From positions 1-64,000 of the forward strand of contig BCRI01000005.1 in NCBI GenBank assembly GCA_001552515.1: a stretch of 64,000 nt of DNA, in the 5' to 3' direction. The notes under the pieces were generated by a model. The model worked only from the letters and a program-made list of their open reading frames with translations, was not told the origin of the DNA and did no database searches. Numbering within the stretch: position 1 is the first letter of the stretch; every line of letters starts with the position of its first letter. The DNA is from Sphaerimonospora mesophila NBRC 14179 = JCM 3151 (GTDB lineage: Bacteria > Actinomycetota > Actinomycetes > Streptosporangiales > Streptosporangiaceae). Positions 49,483-58,404 of the stretch are shown here, piece after piece. Made by a program: the position numbers and the translations under genes.

Positions 49483-50973
49483 CTATCGCCTGCCCGCGTA
49501 ACGCTCGGCGATGCCGACGAGCGTGCGGGTGATCGCGCCGGTGCCGCCCTTGGGGGTGTAACCGTGCGGCTCGCTCTTGTTGAACGCAGGACCGGCCATG
49601 TCGATGTGCGCCCAGCGGACGCCGTCGGGCACGAACTCCCGCAGGAAGATGCCCGCGGCGAGCATGCTGCCCCAGCGCTCGGGCTGCAGGTTGGCGATGT
49701 CGGCGATCGGAGAGTCGAGGCCCTTGCGCAGTTCCTCGGGGAGCGGCATCCCCCAGGCACCCTCCCCCTGGGCCCCGGCGATCTCCACGACCTCCTCGCG
49801 CAGCGCGTCGTCGTTGGACATCACACCGGACGTACGCCAGCCGAGCGCGACGATCTGCGCCCCGGTCAGCGTGGCGACGTCCACGATCAGCTCGGGACCG
49901 TCCTCGGCGGCGCGGGCGATGCCGTCGATCAGCACGAGACGGCCCTCCGCGTCGGTGTCGAGCACCTCCACGGTCTTGCCGCTGTAGGTGTGCAGGACGT
50001 CGGACGGACGCTGGGCCTGACCCGACGGCATGTTCTCGGCGAGGCAGAGGTAGCCGACCACGTTGATCGGCAGGCCGAGCCTGGAGATCGCGAGCAGTGA
50101 GCCGAACACCGCGCCCGCACCGCCCATGTCGGACTTCATCCAGTCCATCGAGGCGGCGGGCTTGAGCGACAGGCCGCCGGAGTCGAACGTGATGCCCTTG
50201 CCCACGAACGCGATGGTCCGCGCGGCCTCCGGGTGCCGGTACGCCAGCCGGACCAGCCGCGGCGGGTTGGCCGAACCCTGGCCGACTCCCACGATGCCGC
50301 CGTAACCGCCCTCTTTGAGCTCGGTCTCGTCGAGCACCTCGACCGACAGCCCGGCCTGCCCGCCCATCTCCCGCGCGATCTCGGCGAACCGGGCCGGCGA
50401 CAGATCCGAGGGCGGCGTGTTCACCAGGTCGCGCACCAGGTTGACCGAGGTCGCGACCTCCGCCGCGTGCCGTACGGCCTCCTCGGCGCCCGGCGCGTCC
50501 GACAGCACCACGAGCTCGCCCACGGGTGCCCTGTGCTCACCGTGCGTGCGGTATCTGGCGAAGTCGTAAGCGCCGAGCAGACCGCCGATCGCGACGGCCT
50601 CGGCCTGCTCGGCCGTGGCGGCGGGCAGCGCGAAGGCGGCGGAGGCCGTCCCGGCCAGGGAACGCGCGGCGGCGCCCGCCGCGCGGCGCAGGGTCTCGGG
50701 GTCGTGGTCACCGTCCGGACGGTCGCCGAGGCCGACCACGGCCACGACCGGCGCGGGCAGCGCGCCGAACGTCGGGATCTTGGCGATCTCCTCTGCTTTG
50801 CCGGTGAAACCGACGGCGTTGAGGATTTCGGCGAGCCGACCGCCAAGGGCCTGGTCCAGGCCGTCGGCGCCGGGAGCCTGGGTGGGGCCGTCCGGGGTCG
50901 CGTGGACGCCCACTATTAGTGCATCGGCCTCTATGGAGACCGGTTCAGATGCATTGACGCGCACAGTGGTCAC
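49483..50973 (-). CDS. pepA: Leucyl aminopeptidase (M17)
   Basis: GTG 50973 gives 496 aa; a longer ORF upstream has no better start. The catalytic domain has the two-zinc M17 signatures VGKGITFDSGGLSLKPAASM, DMGGAGAVFGSLLAISRLG, and DTDAEGRLVLIDGIARA, the family N-T-D-A-E-G-R-L with Asp in first place. The N-terminal half is the usual regulatory alpha/beta domain (NTPPSDLSPARFAEIAREMG at the junction). The enzyme releases N-terminal residues from peptides. It is divergent from the GntR gene. Confidence 0.95.
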   Translation of the reverse strand: MTTVRVNASEPVSIEADALIVGVHATPDGPTQAPGADGLDQALGGRLAEILNAVGFTGKAEEIAKIPTFGALPAPVVAVVGLGDRPDGDHDPETLRRAAGAAARSLAGTASAAFALPAATAEQAEAVAIGGLLGAYDFARYRTHGEHRAPVGELVVLSDAPGAEEAVRHAAEVATSVNLVRDLVNTPPSDLSPARFAEIAREMGGQAGLSVEVLDETELKEGGYGGIVGVGQGSANPPRLVRLAYRHPEAARTIAFVGKGITFDSGGLSLKPAASMDWMKSDMGGAGAVFGSLLAISRLGLPINVVGYLCLAENMPSGQAQRPSDVLHTYSGKTVEVLDTDAEGRLVLIDGIARAAEDGPELIVDVATLTGAQIVALGWRTSGVMSNDDALREEVVEIAGAQGEGAWGMPLPEELRKGLDSPIADIANLQPERWGSMLAAGIFLREFVPDGVRWAHIDMAGPAFNKSEPHGYTPKGGTGAITRTLVGIAERYAGRR

Positions 50974-51083
50974 GTGAGCCGATGCTATCCATGCTTCCTG
51001 TCCTGCGCACATACGGGTGGTGATCGGATCAGTCATCTGCCCCGATGATGCCAATGGGTATGGCACCATCGACGTTTGTGTAA

Positions 51084-51109
51084 ATTATGGTACTAATATT
51101 GCTAGCATC
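51084..51109 (+). promoter_or_regulatory. AT-rich promoter/operator of the YtrA-like gene
   Basis: TGGTACTAAT and ATTGCTAGCA form an imperfect palindrome at 51087-51106 containing TACTAAT/TAATAT as a -10 box. It ends at the start codon, so the transcript is probably leaderless and the gene is likely autorepressed. Confidence 0.55.
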
Positions 51110-51457
51110 ATGTTGCTCACACTCGACCTCAACGATCCCCGCCCCCTGCATGAGCAGGTGACCACGGCGATCCGGCGCGCGATCGTGGAGGGGAGGGTCC
51201 ACCCCGGAGACCGGCTGCCTCCGGCGCGAGACCTCGCCGCCGCGCTGGGTGTCAACGCCAACACGGTGCTCCGTTCCTTGCGTGATCTCAGGGACGAGGG
51301 ACTGCTGGAGTTCCGCCGTGGCCGCGGCGTATCGGTCCTGCGGCGACCGGACGCTCGTGAGGACCTCAAGGCCAGGGTGCGTGAGCTACTTGATGAGGCC
51401 GCACGGTACGGCTACCGCCGAGACGACGTCATCCAACTGATCGAGGAGCTCGCTTGA
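51110..51457 (+). CDS. YtrA-subfamily GntR regulator
   Basis: ATG 51110 has no ribosome site and sits directly after an AT-rich palindrome. The 115-aa protein has the GntR winged helix (PLHEQVTTAIRRAIVEGRVH; LPPARDLAAALGVNANTVLR; SLRDLRDEGLLEFRRGRGVS) and only a short C-terminal dimerisation helix, which defines the YtrA group. Such regulators usually control adjacent membrane proteins in response to envelope stress or antibiotics. The next gene overlaps its stop. Confidence 0.9.
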   Translation: MLLTLDLNDPRPLHEQVTTAIRRAIVEGRVHPGDRLPPARDLAAALGVNANTVLRSLRDLRDEGLLEFRRGRGVSVLRRPDAREDLKARVRELLDEAARYGYRRDDVIQLIEELA

Positions 51458-52470
51458 ACGCCCAAGCCACCCGAGAGCACGCCTACCGGCGGCGTTTCCT
51501 CCTGCTGCTCGGCGGCTGGACCGTGCTGGTGTCCGTCGCCCTGGTCGTGGTGCCGCTCGTGTTCCGAAATCGCCTGCCCGACCCGCTGGCGGGGCACTGG
51601 GGCCCGTCGGGAAGGCCCGACGGCACGATGTCGTTCGCCGCCTTCATGTTCGTCGTCCCGGTCTGGCTGCTCATCGCGATGTGTTGCCTCGGCATGGCCG
51701 TGCGAGACCGGCCGCTGCCCAGGAGAGCGACACGGACCCGGCTCACCACCGTGCTCGCCTGGGCCGCCGCCTTCCTGCTCGGCACGCAGGCCCTCACCAT
51801 CGGCGCCAACCTCGACAAGGGCCACTGGACCCAGGCCTCGCCGCTGAGCTGGCAGGTCATCCCGATGCTGGCCGGTGCCATCGCGGTCGGAGCGCTGGGC
51901 TGGCTGGTCGGACGGCTCGGCCCGGGCGACCCCCCGGACACCGAACCGCCGACTGGGCCGCTGATCCATGTCGACCCGGGGAAACGGCCGGTGTGGCTCT
52001 CGACCGTCTCGGCCCCCTGGGCCATCGGGCTGACATTCGTGGCTTTCGCGAGCGCGCTGTCGCTTGCGGTGGCCACCCTGCTCGGCTGGTCGACCTGGGG
52101 ATGGAGCCCCGTCGCGCCGCTCGCGCTGGCTTTCCTGGTCGGGCTGTTGCTGTCAGCGGTCTCGGTCCGAGTCGACCCCGGGGGCCTGACCGTGTCGTAC
52201 GGCCTGCTGCGGTGGCCCTCGCGCCGGGTGCCGCTCGCCCGGATCGGGCGCGCGTGGGTGGACCGGCGCTACCCCTCCGACATCGGCGGATGGGGTTATC
52301 GCGGTCTCCCGGGATCGGCCACGATCATGATCCGCGGAGGTGAGTGCCTGGTGGTCCGCTACACGTCCGGAGGTGAGCTGGCGATCAGCATCGATGACGC
52401 CGCCACCGGCGCGGCCCTGCTGAACGCCCTTATCGCCCACCCCCCTCCCTCAAAAGAAAGGGTGTCGTGA
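51454..52470 (+). CDS. DUF1648-domain membrane protein
   Basis: It starts at TTG 51454 overlapping the regulator stop (TTGA). The 338-aa protein has six or more membrane helices. The first two flank PLVFRNRLPDPLAGHWGPSG, the DUF1648 signature seen in SdpI-like immunity proteins. A later soluble part (VSVRVDPGGLTVSYGLLRWP; RIGRAWVDRRYPSDIGGWGY) resembles a PH-like domain. Linkage to YtrA-type regulators is common. It may confer resistance to a membrane-active agent. Confidence 0.8.
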   Translation: MNAQATREHAYRRRFLLLLGGWTVLVSVALVVVPLVFRNRLPDPLAGHWGPSGRPDGTMSFAAFMFVVPVWLLIAMCCLGMAVRDRPLPRRATRTRLTTVLAWAAAFLLGTQALTIGANLDKGHWTQASPLSWQVIPMLAGAIAVGALGWLVGRLGPGDPPDTEPPTGPLIHVDPGKRPVWLSTVSAPWAIGLTFVAFASALSLAVATLLGWSTWGWSPVAPLALAFLVGLLLSAVSVRVDPGGLTVSYGLLRWPSRRVPLARIGRAWVDRRYPSDIGGWGYRGLPGSATIMIRGGECLVVRYTSGGELAISIDDAATGAALLNALIAHPPPSKERVS

Positions 52471-52473
52471 CCG

Positions 52474-53376
52474 ATGAGCCGAGGCCGTAATGATCTCTGG
52501 CTGTTCCTGCTCGTCGCGTTCGGATGCGCATGGCTGATCGCGCTTCCGCTGTGGCTGTCCGGCTCCGGGCTCGACTCCCCGCTCCTCACGATCGTCGCGC
52601 TGGCGATGATGTTCACCCCGTCCCTGGGGGTGCTGGCCGTCCGGCGGTTCTGCCATCGTGGCATGCCGTTCCGCGAGTGGGCCCGCCACACCGGCCTCAC
52701 CTGGGGAGTGCGGCGGGGGCGGACCCTGGGCCTGACCGCTGCGGCCTGGTTCGGAGTGCCGCTGCTCACCCTGGTCGCGCTGGTGGTGAGCGTGCTGATC
52801 GGCGTGGTCCACGTCGATCTCGAGGGGTTCAGCCTCATGCGGGAGCAGCTGGAGAAGGCGACAGGGCGGAAGCCGCCGATGGAGCCGGAGATGCTCATCG
52901 TGATCCAGCTCATCCAGGCGGTCGTCATCGCACCCGTGATCAACGCCATCCCTGCCCTTGGCGAGGAGTGGGGCTGGCGCGGCTACCTTCTGCCCCGGCT
53001 CGTCGCGGCCACGGGCGGGCAGTGGCGTGCCCTGCTCCTGTCCGGAGTGCTCTGGGGGCTGTGGCATGCTCCGGTGACCTTGCTCGGCTACAACTACCCG
53101 GAGTTGGGCGCGTGGGCCGCGCTGATGTTCGTCGGATTCTGTGTGCTGTTCGGCGCGGTCATCGGCTGGCTGCGGCTGCGATCGGGCAGCGTGTGGCCCG
53201 CCGTGATCGGGCACGGCGCGCTCAACGCCATCGCCGGTCTGCCGATGATGGTCGGCGATGCGGCCGACCCGCCCGACCTCGCCATCGGCGGTGTCACCGG
53301 TCTGGTCGGCTGGGCGCTGCTCGCTGTGATCGTCGCCGTGCTGCGCTCGCCATACGGCTCCCGACTCTCGGCGTAG
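52474..53376 (+). CDS. CPBP-family intramembrane metalloprotease
   Basis: The 300-aa protein has about eight membrane helices and the CPBP motifs GEEWGWRGYLLPRL (Glu-Glu and Arg), LWHAPVTLLG (first histidine) and VIGHGALNAIAGL (second histidine). These proteases act in the membrane on prenylated proteins or bacteriocin-like peptides. It lies 3 bp after the DUF1648 gene, so the YtrA operon pairs an SdpI-like protein with an Abi/CPBP protease, a combination often linked to peptide resistance. Confidence 0.88.
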   Translation: MSRGRNDLWLFLLVAFGCAWLIALPLWLSGSGLDSPLLTIVALAMMFTPSLGVLAVRRFCHRGMPFREWARHTGLTWGVRRGRTLGLTAAAWFGVPLLTLVALVVSVLIGVVHVDLEGFSLMREQLEKATGRKPPMEPEMLIVIQLIQAVVIAPVINAIPALGEEWGWRGYLLPRLVAATGGQWRALLLSGVLWGLWHAPVTLLGYNYPELGAWAALMFVGFCVLFGAVIGWLRLRSGSVWPAVIGHGALNAIAGLPMMVGDAADPPDLAIGGVTGLVGWALLAVIVAVLRSPYGSRLSA

Positions 53377-53394
53377 TCGCCACACCGGTCGCGG

Positions 53395-54297
53395 TCAGCC
53401 GAGAAGCAGTGCGCAGCACAGCAGGGTGACGGCCGTCGCGCATTCGCAGAGCGCGCCGAGCACGTCACCGGTGACGCCGCCCAGCCGTCGTACGGCGCGG
53501 CGGCGCAGCAGTTCGGCGGCCCCCAGCCCCACCGCCATCGCCAGAAGTGGTCCGAACAGAACGGCCACGGCATGCGCCGGGAGCGCGGTGTATCTCGGGA
53601 ACCCGGAGGACGAGATGACCGCGATGCAGGTGAGGAAGACGATGGTGCCGGCAGAGACAAGGGTCGAGACCAGCGCCCGGCCCGGCCGTACCGTCTGCGC
53701 GACGAGCGCGCCGAGACCGCCGGGGCGGGCAGCGGGGACGTGGCCGCGGCAGGCCCAGGTGATGGCGAGTCTGCCGGTCACGCAGGCGGAGACCAGGGCG
53801 GCCCCGGCCAGGGCGGTACGGGTCTGCGACGGTTCGAACGGGGAGGATTCGGCCAGTGCGGTCAGCGCCGCCACCTGCACGAGCAGTGTCAGCACCAGCG
53901 TGACGACGCCGAATGGCCCGATGTCCGAGCGTTTCATGATGGCGAGCGCCTGATCCGCGGGTTTGCCGCTGCCCAGGCCGTCGGCGAGATCGGCGAGGCC
54001 GTCGAGGTGGAGGCCACGAGTGAGCCAGGCGAGCGTCCCGACCGCGAGGACGGCGGCGAGCAGCGCGGAGCCGCCCGCCCAGCGGATTCCCACCAGGACC
54101 ATGGCGGCGGCGAGCCCGAGCACCAGCCCGACCAGCGGGGCGAGAGCCATCGCCCGCCCGGCGAGCCGCCGGTCCACCTCGACGACGCGTACGGGGAAGA
54201 CGGTCAGCATCCCCACCGTGAACAGCCAGGCCGCGGTCAACGTCGTCCATGACCGGTGGCACGACGAGAGGCGGTTTCGCGTCGGCGGTGCAGGCAC
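53395..54297 (-). CDS. cobS: Adenosylcobinamide-GDP ribazoletransferase (cobalamin synthase)
   Basis: The 300-aa integral membrane enzyme joins adenosylcobinamide-GDP with alpha-ribazole. It has the family motif GLHLDGLADLADGLGSGKPA, with DQALAIMKRSDIGPFGVVTL, and about six membrane helices. The exact start is uncertain; ATG 54297 is used, and a TTG near 54240 would remove a non-conserved leader. It is 80 bp downstream of the cobU-like gene on the same strand. Confidence 0.9.
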   Translation of the reverse strand: MPAPPTRNRLSSCHRSWTTLTAAWLFTVGMLTVFPVRVVEVDRRLAGRAMALAPLVGLVLGLAAAMVLVGIRWAGGSALLAAVLAVGTLAWLTRGLHLDGLADLADGLGSGKPADQALAIMKRSDIGPFGVVTLVLTLLVQVAALTALAESSPFEPSQTRTALAGAALVSACVTGRLAITWACRGHVPAARPGGLGALVAQTVRPGRALVSTLVSAGTIVFLTCIAVISSSGFPRYTALPAHAVAVLFGPLLAMAVGLGAAELLRRRAVRRLGGVTGDVLGALCECATAVTLLCCALLLG

Positions 54298-54377
54298 GAA
54301 TGAGGATCGTAGTGCCCGGTCACGCGGTGCCGGTCATGCGGTGCCGGTCGGATGGGCCGGTCGGATGGGCCGGCCGA

Positions 54378-55520
54378 TCAGATGGGCACGGGCAGCGGGC
54401 GACCGGCGATCACCAGCGCGACGTCTTCCGACTCCCGGGCGAGCCGCTGGTTGAGGCGGCCCAGCTCGTCGCGGAACAGGCGTCCTGCGGCGGTGGCCGG
54501 GATCACCCCGAGCCCGATCTCGTCGCTCACCGCGACCACCCGGGCGCGGGTGCGCCGCCAGGCCGCCACCAGTTCGTCGCACCGCTCCGCCACCCTGGTC
54601 CGTGCCAGGTCAGAATCCCAGCCGGGATCCCGATCGCGGTCTCGGGGCCAGGCACGGCACTCGTCGAACACGGCGGCCAGCCAGGTGCCGATGCCGTCGA
54701 TCAGCAGGGTACGCCCGGGGGTGTCCGACCCGGTGAGGACGGCGGCGAGGTCGATGGTCTCGAGGGTGCGCCAGTGGTGGGGGCGACGATCCCGGTGCAG
54801 CTTCACCCTGGCCAGCCACGCGGGGTCCTCGCCCGGGGCGGGGCCGGTGGCGACGTACGTCACATCGGGGTCGGCGGCCACCCGTAACTCGGCCTCCTCC
54901 GACTTGCCCGAGCGGGCGCCGCCGAGCAGCAGCGTACGCCGGGCCGGGCCCGGTGGCGACGGGTCGCCATGGGGGTGCCGGGCCGCGATGTCCCGGGTGT
55001 CCAGGACGGTCCCGTCCGGTACGGCCTCGGCCCGCCAGTGGACGAGCCGGCGGGCCAGCTCGTCCTCGGAGGGGATCCGGTGGTCGAGGTGCACGGCCAC
55101 GACTCGCGTCCCGGGCGTGACCCGGCCGCGGCGGCGCAGATCACCCAGGCGCTCCGGCCGGTCCAGCAGGTCGATCAGCACGAGGTCGAAGGGTTCACGC
55201 GGGCGCGGCCCGGCGTCGTCCTCGTGGTCCTCGTCGTACTCATCGTGGTGGAGATCGTCCCGGCACGGGGTGTAGAGCACCCGGCTTCCGTCCGGACCGG
55301 TGATCTCATAGCCGTCGGGGGTGCGTACGAGGAGACGCCCGCCCGGCGGAACACCGAAGTGCGCCGCGTCGCCGGCCCGCGGCGTGAGCCGTACGATCCC
55401 GTCGATCACGATCGACGTCGGCCCGCGGTGACCGGAGGAGAGGCGGCCGCAGGAGGCGCAGCCGCAGCCGGGCGCCGGCCAGCCCCGCGGACCCCCGGTC
55501 CCCTCCAGACGGATCTCCAC
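54378..55520 (-). CDS. cobU: Bifunctional adenosylcobinamide kinase/guanylyltransferase with N-terminal metallo-beta-lactamase-like domain
   Basis: The C-terminal 180 residues are CobU: P-loop TLLLGGARSGKSEEAELRVA, then VTYVATGPAPGEDPAWLARV, HRDRRPHHWRTLE (guanylylated histidine region) and VAVSDEIGLGVIPATAAGRL. The first 190 residues (MEIRLEGTGGPRGWPAPGCG, then CASCG and a later VVAVHLDHRIPSE) resemble a PhnP/MBL-like fold. An inserted HHDEYDEDHEDD stretch is notable. Fusions of this type occur in actinomycetes. It precedes cobS and acts in the nucleotide-loop step of cobalamin synthesis. Confidence 0.88.
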   Translation of the reverse strand: MEIRLEGTGGPRGWPAPGCGCASCGRLSSGHRGPTSIVIDGIVRLTPRAGDAAHFGVPPGGRLLVRTPDGYEITGPDGSRVLYTPCRDDLHHDEYDEDHEDDAGPRPREPFDLVLIDLLDRPERLGDLRRRGRVTPGTRVVAVHLDHRIPSEDELARRLVHWRAEAVPDGTVLDTRDIAARHPHGDPSPPGPARRTLLLGGARSGKSEEAELRVAADPDVTYVATGPAPGEDPAWLARVKLHRDRRPHHWRTLETIDLAAVLTGSDTPGRTLLIDGIGTWLAAVFDECRAWPRDRDRDPGWDSDLARTRVAERCDELVAAWRRTRARVVAVSDEIGLGVIPATAAGRLFRDELGRLNQRLARESEDVALVIAGRPLPVPI

Positions 55521-55588
55521 GCGGGTGCTCCTTCACATAGGGTTTGCAGGACGTGCTCGACTGGTTCGGCGGGAAGGGGCGGATGGGC

Positions 55589-55795
55589 ATGACATGGCGC
55601 TGGCGATACGAGGACGCGAACGGCGCCGAGCTGACGGACCGATCGCTGCCGCGTGAGATCTTCACCAGTCAGTCGGACGCCGAGTCGTGGCTGGGGGAGT
55701 CGTGGCGTGACCTGCTCGACGCCGGGGTCGAGCAGGTCACACTCCTGGAGGACGACCGCGTCGAGTACGCCGGGATGTCGCTCCGCCCCGCCTGA
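55589..55795 (+). CDS. Hypothetical small protein, 68 aa
   Basis: ATG 55589 follows GGGAAGGGG; ATG 55583 is too close to that site. The protein (MTWRWRYEDANGAELTD, then SQSDAESWLGESWRDLLDAG and VEQVTLLEDDRVEYAGMSLR) is a compact alpha/beta fold seen in many actinobacterial genomes without known function. It is divergent from cobU and convergent with the aldo/keto reductase gene. Confidence 0.8.
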   Translation: MTWRWRYEDANGAELTDRSLPREIFTSQSDAESWLGESWRDLLDAGVEQVTLLEDDRVEYAGMSLRPA

Positions 55796-55803
55796 CGGCG
55801 CCG

Positions 55804-56802
55804 TCAGGGACGCTTGCCGGGGCTGACGGTCTTGGCCGGGTCCCGCTCGACCACGTCGCCGAGCACGTCGTCGATCCTGCGCATGGTCTCGTCGTCGAGC
55901 TTGACGCCGGAGGCCTTAACGTTGTCGCGCACCTGCTCGGGCCGGGAGGCGCCGACGATGGCCGACGACACGTTGGGGTTGCGCAGCACCCAGGCCACCG
56001 CGAGCTGGGCCATGGTGAGCCCGAGGTCCGCCGCGATCGGCTTGAGCTCCTGCACCCGGCGCAGCAGCTCGTCGCCCATCATCCGCTCGATGAAACCGGA
56101 TCCGGTCGGGTCGGCGGCCCGCGAACCGGCGGGCACCGGCTGCCCGGGCAGATACTTGCCGGTGAGCACGCCCTGCGCGATGGGCGACCAGACGATCTGG
56201 CCCAGGCCCTCCTTCTCGCACAGCGGGACGATCTCGGCCTCGATGACCCGCCACAGCATCGAGTACTGCGGCTGGTTGGACACGAGCCGGTCGAAGCCCA
56301 TCTCGTCGGCGATCTTCAGCGCCCGTTCGATCTGGGCGGCCGTCCACTCGCTGACGCCGACGTACAGCACCTTGCCCTGCCGTACGAGATCGTCGAAGGC
56401 GCGGAGCGTCTCCTCCAGCGGCGTCTCCACATCGAAGCGGTGGGCCTGATAGAGGTCGACGTAGTCGGTCTGCAGACGGCGCAGCGAGCCGTTGATCGAC
56501 TCCATGATGTGCTTGCGGGACAGACCTCGGTCGTTCCTGCCGCTGCCGGTCGGCCAGTAGACCTTGGTGAAGATCTCCAGTGACTCGCGGCGCACGCCCT
56601 GCAGTGCTCGTCCGAGCACCTCCTCGGCCCGCGTCCCCGCGTAGACGTCGGCCGTGTCGAACGTCGTGATCCCCTCGTCGAGGGCCGCGTGCACGCAGGC
56701 GCGGGCCGCGTCCTCCTCGACCTGGGAGCCGTGGGTGATCCAGTTTCCGTAGCTGATCTCGCTGACCATGAGGCCGCTGCGGCCGAGATGGCGGAATTCC
56801 AT
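55804..56802 (-). CDS. Aldo/keto reductase (Kv-beta-like)
   Basis: ATG 56802 gives 332 aa with MEFRHLGRSGLMVSEISYGN at the start. The catalytic tetrad is visible: Asp and Tyr in TFDTADVYAG, Lys in LEIFTKVYWP and His in DLYQAHRFD. The C-terminal NADPH-binding part has QIVWSPIAQGVLTGKYLPGQ and NVSSAIVGASRPEQVRDN. The close match to the potassium-channel beta-subunit subfamily suggests a general aldehyde or ketone reductase. The physiological substrate is unknown. Confidence 0.93.
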   Translation of the reverse strand: MEFRHLGRSGLMVSEISYGNWITHGSQVEEDAARACVHAALDEGITTFDTADVYAGTRAEEVLGRALQGVRRESLEIFTKVYWPTGSGRNDRGLSRKHIMESINGSLRRLQTDYVDLYQAHRFDVETPLEETLRAFDDLVRQGKVLYVGVSEWTAAQIERALKIADEMGFDRLVSNQPQYSMLWRVIEAEIVPLCEKEGLGQIVWSPIAQGVLTGKYLPGQPVPAGSRAADPTGSGFIERMMGDELLRRVQELKPIAADLGLTMAQLAVAWVLRNPNVSSAIVGASRPEQVRDNVKASGVKLDDETMRRIDDVLGDVVERDPAKTVSPGKRP

Positions 56803-56874
56803 GCCCCCGACATTAGTGGGACGCCACTGGCGTCCCACATACGCGCACGGGTGTCCGCACCGGCCGGGGGCGGC

Positions 56875-57492
56875 TCAGTTCTTGGGCGGGATCGGCACGC
56901 CGCCGGGGAGCAGGGTCGGCTTCGGGAAGCGCAGCCTGCGGATCTGGGTCGACCGCATCGCCGCGTAGAAGCCCACGCCGCGGAGGTTCTCGTCCGGGAA
57001 CTTCTCTGCGACCTCCTTCTTCACCCGGCGGGCGACGTAGATCGCGCTGCCGAGCACGAACACCATCACCACGGGCAGGGAGAGCGTGTAGACGAGCAGC
57101 ACGACGCTCTGGATCGCCGGCCCGGCGGGCACCATCGACAGCAGCATGATGATGAAGACGACGGGCAGGAAATACTGTCCGGGCAGGCGCCGGGAGTCCA
57201 CCCAGTCGCGGGCGAACTTCCGCACCGGGCCGCGGTCACGGGCAGGAAGGGCCCGCTCGTCGCCGCGCAGCAGCATCTCCCGGTGCTTGGCGCGCAGCGC
57301 CCTGTCGCGCTCCCGCTGCATCCGGTAGGCCTCCTTGCGGTTGGCCGGCGCGGTGACGGGTGAGCGGCGGCGGCCCTGCGCCTCGCTCCGCTTCGGGGTG
57401 GGACGGCCCTTGCCCGGAGTCTGATGAGGCTTAGGATCCTCTACAGGGGCAGAGGAGTCGTCAGCGGAGGTCTGGGTACGACGTCGGAACAC
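56875..57492 (-). CDS. DUF3043 family membrane protein
   Basis: The 205-aa protein has a basic, proline-rich N-terminal tail (KPHQTPGKGRPTPKRSEAQG), the conserved YRMQRERDRALRAKHREML, LPARDRGPVRKFARDWVDSR and two membrane helices (YFLPVVFIIMLLSMVPAGPA; SVVLLVYTLSLPVVMVFVLG). This is the DUF3043 pattern, restricted to Actinobacteria. The function is unknown. It is divergent from the pspA operon. Confidence 0.9.
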   Translation of the reverse strand: MFRRRTQTSADDSSAPVEDPKPHQTPGKGRPTPKRSEAQGRRRSPVTAPANRKEAYRMQRERDRALRAKHREMLLRGDERALPARDRGPVRKFARDWVDSRRLPGQYFLPVVFIIMLLSMVPAGPAIQSVVLLVYTLSLPVVMVFVLGSAIYVARRVKKEVAEKFPDENLRGVGFYAAMRSTQIRRLRFPKPTLLPGGVPIPPKN

Positions 57493-57603
57493 GGCGTCCA
57501 GCCTACCGGGAGTGCAACTTAGTGACGCCCTCGCGCGTTATGCGTAGGGTGAACCCAGGCGGATTCGCCATGCATGACGTTGAGAAGGGGACGGCCGACG
57601 CGC

Positions 57604-58404
57604 ATGAGCGTGATGAAGAGACTTTCCATGATCTTTAAGTCCAAGGCCAACAAGGCCTTGGACAAGATGGAGGATCCACGGGAGACGCTGGACTACTCCT
57701 ACCAGCGGCAGCTCGAGTTGCTGCAGAAGGTCCGCCGAGGTGTCGCCGACGTGGCGACCAGCCGCAAGCGGGTCGAACTGCAGATCAACCAGCTCGAGGG
57801 CCAGGCCGCCAAGCTGGAGAACCAGAGCCGGCAGGCGCTCTCCGCCGGGCGGGAGGACCTGGCGCGCGAGGCGCTCACCCGACGCAACGGCCTGAACGCG
57901 CAGATCGCCGATCTCCGTCTCCAGCACAGCAACCTCCAGGGCGAGGAGGAGAAGCTCACCCTCGCCAGCCAGCGGCTGCAGGCGAAGGTGGACTCCTTCC
58001 GTACGAAGAAGGAGACCATCAAGGCCACCTACACGGCCGCCGAGGCGCAGACGCGGATCAACGAGGCGTTCTCCGGCATCTCCGAGGAGATGGGCGACGT
58101 CGGCCTGGCCATCCAGCGTGCCGAGGACAAGACCGCGCAGATGCAGGCGCGCGCCGGCGCGATCGACGAGCTGCTGGCGAGCGGCGCCCTCGACGACTTC
58201 ACCGGCCAGCGCGACGACATCCAGGCCGAGCTGGACCGCATGGGCGCGGGCAGCGACGTGGAACTGGAGATCGCCAGGATGAAGGCCGAGATCGGTCAGG
58301 GCCCCGCGCCGCAGGGCGCGATCGAGGCCGGCCAGCCGGGCCGTCAGGCGGGGCAGCCCGCGCAGCAGACCCAGCAGCTGCGTCAGCCGGGGGAGGGCCT
58401 GTGA
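57604..58404 (+). CDS. pspA: Phage shock protein A homologue (PspA/IM30)
   Basis: The 266-aa protein begins MSVMKRLSMIFKSKANKALD, an amphipathic membrane-binding helix, and continues as the long coiled coil of the PspA/IM30 family (DPRETLDYSYQRQLELLQKV; AREALTRRNGLNAQIADLRL). A Q/P-rich tail ends the protein. PspA forms ESCRT-III-like assemblies that protect damaged membranes. It is the first gene of an operon with PspAA, HtpX and PspAB genes, linked by overlapping stops. Confidence 0.93.
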   Translation: MSVMKRLSMIFKSKANKALDKMEDPRETLDYSYQRQLELLQKVRRGVADVATSRKRVELQINQLEGQAAKLENQSRQALSAGREDLAREALTRRNGLNAQIADLRLQHSNLQGEEEKLTLASQRLQAKVDSFRTKKETIKATYTAAEAQTRINEAFSGISEEMGDVGLAIQRAEDKTAQMQARAGAIDELLASGALDDFTGQRDDIQAELDRMGAGSDVELEIARMKAEIGQGPAPQGAIEAGQPGRQAGQPAQQTQQLRQPGEGL

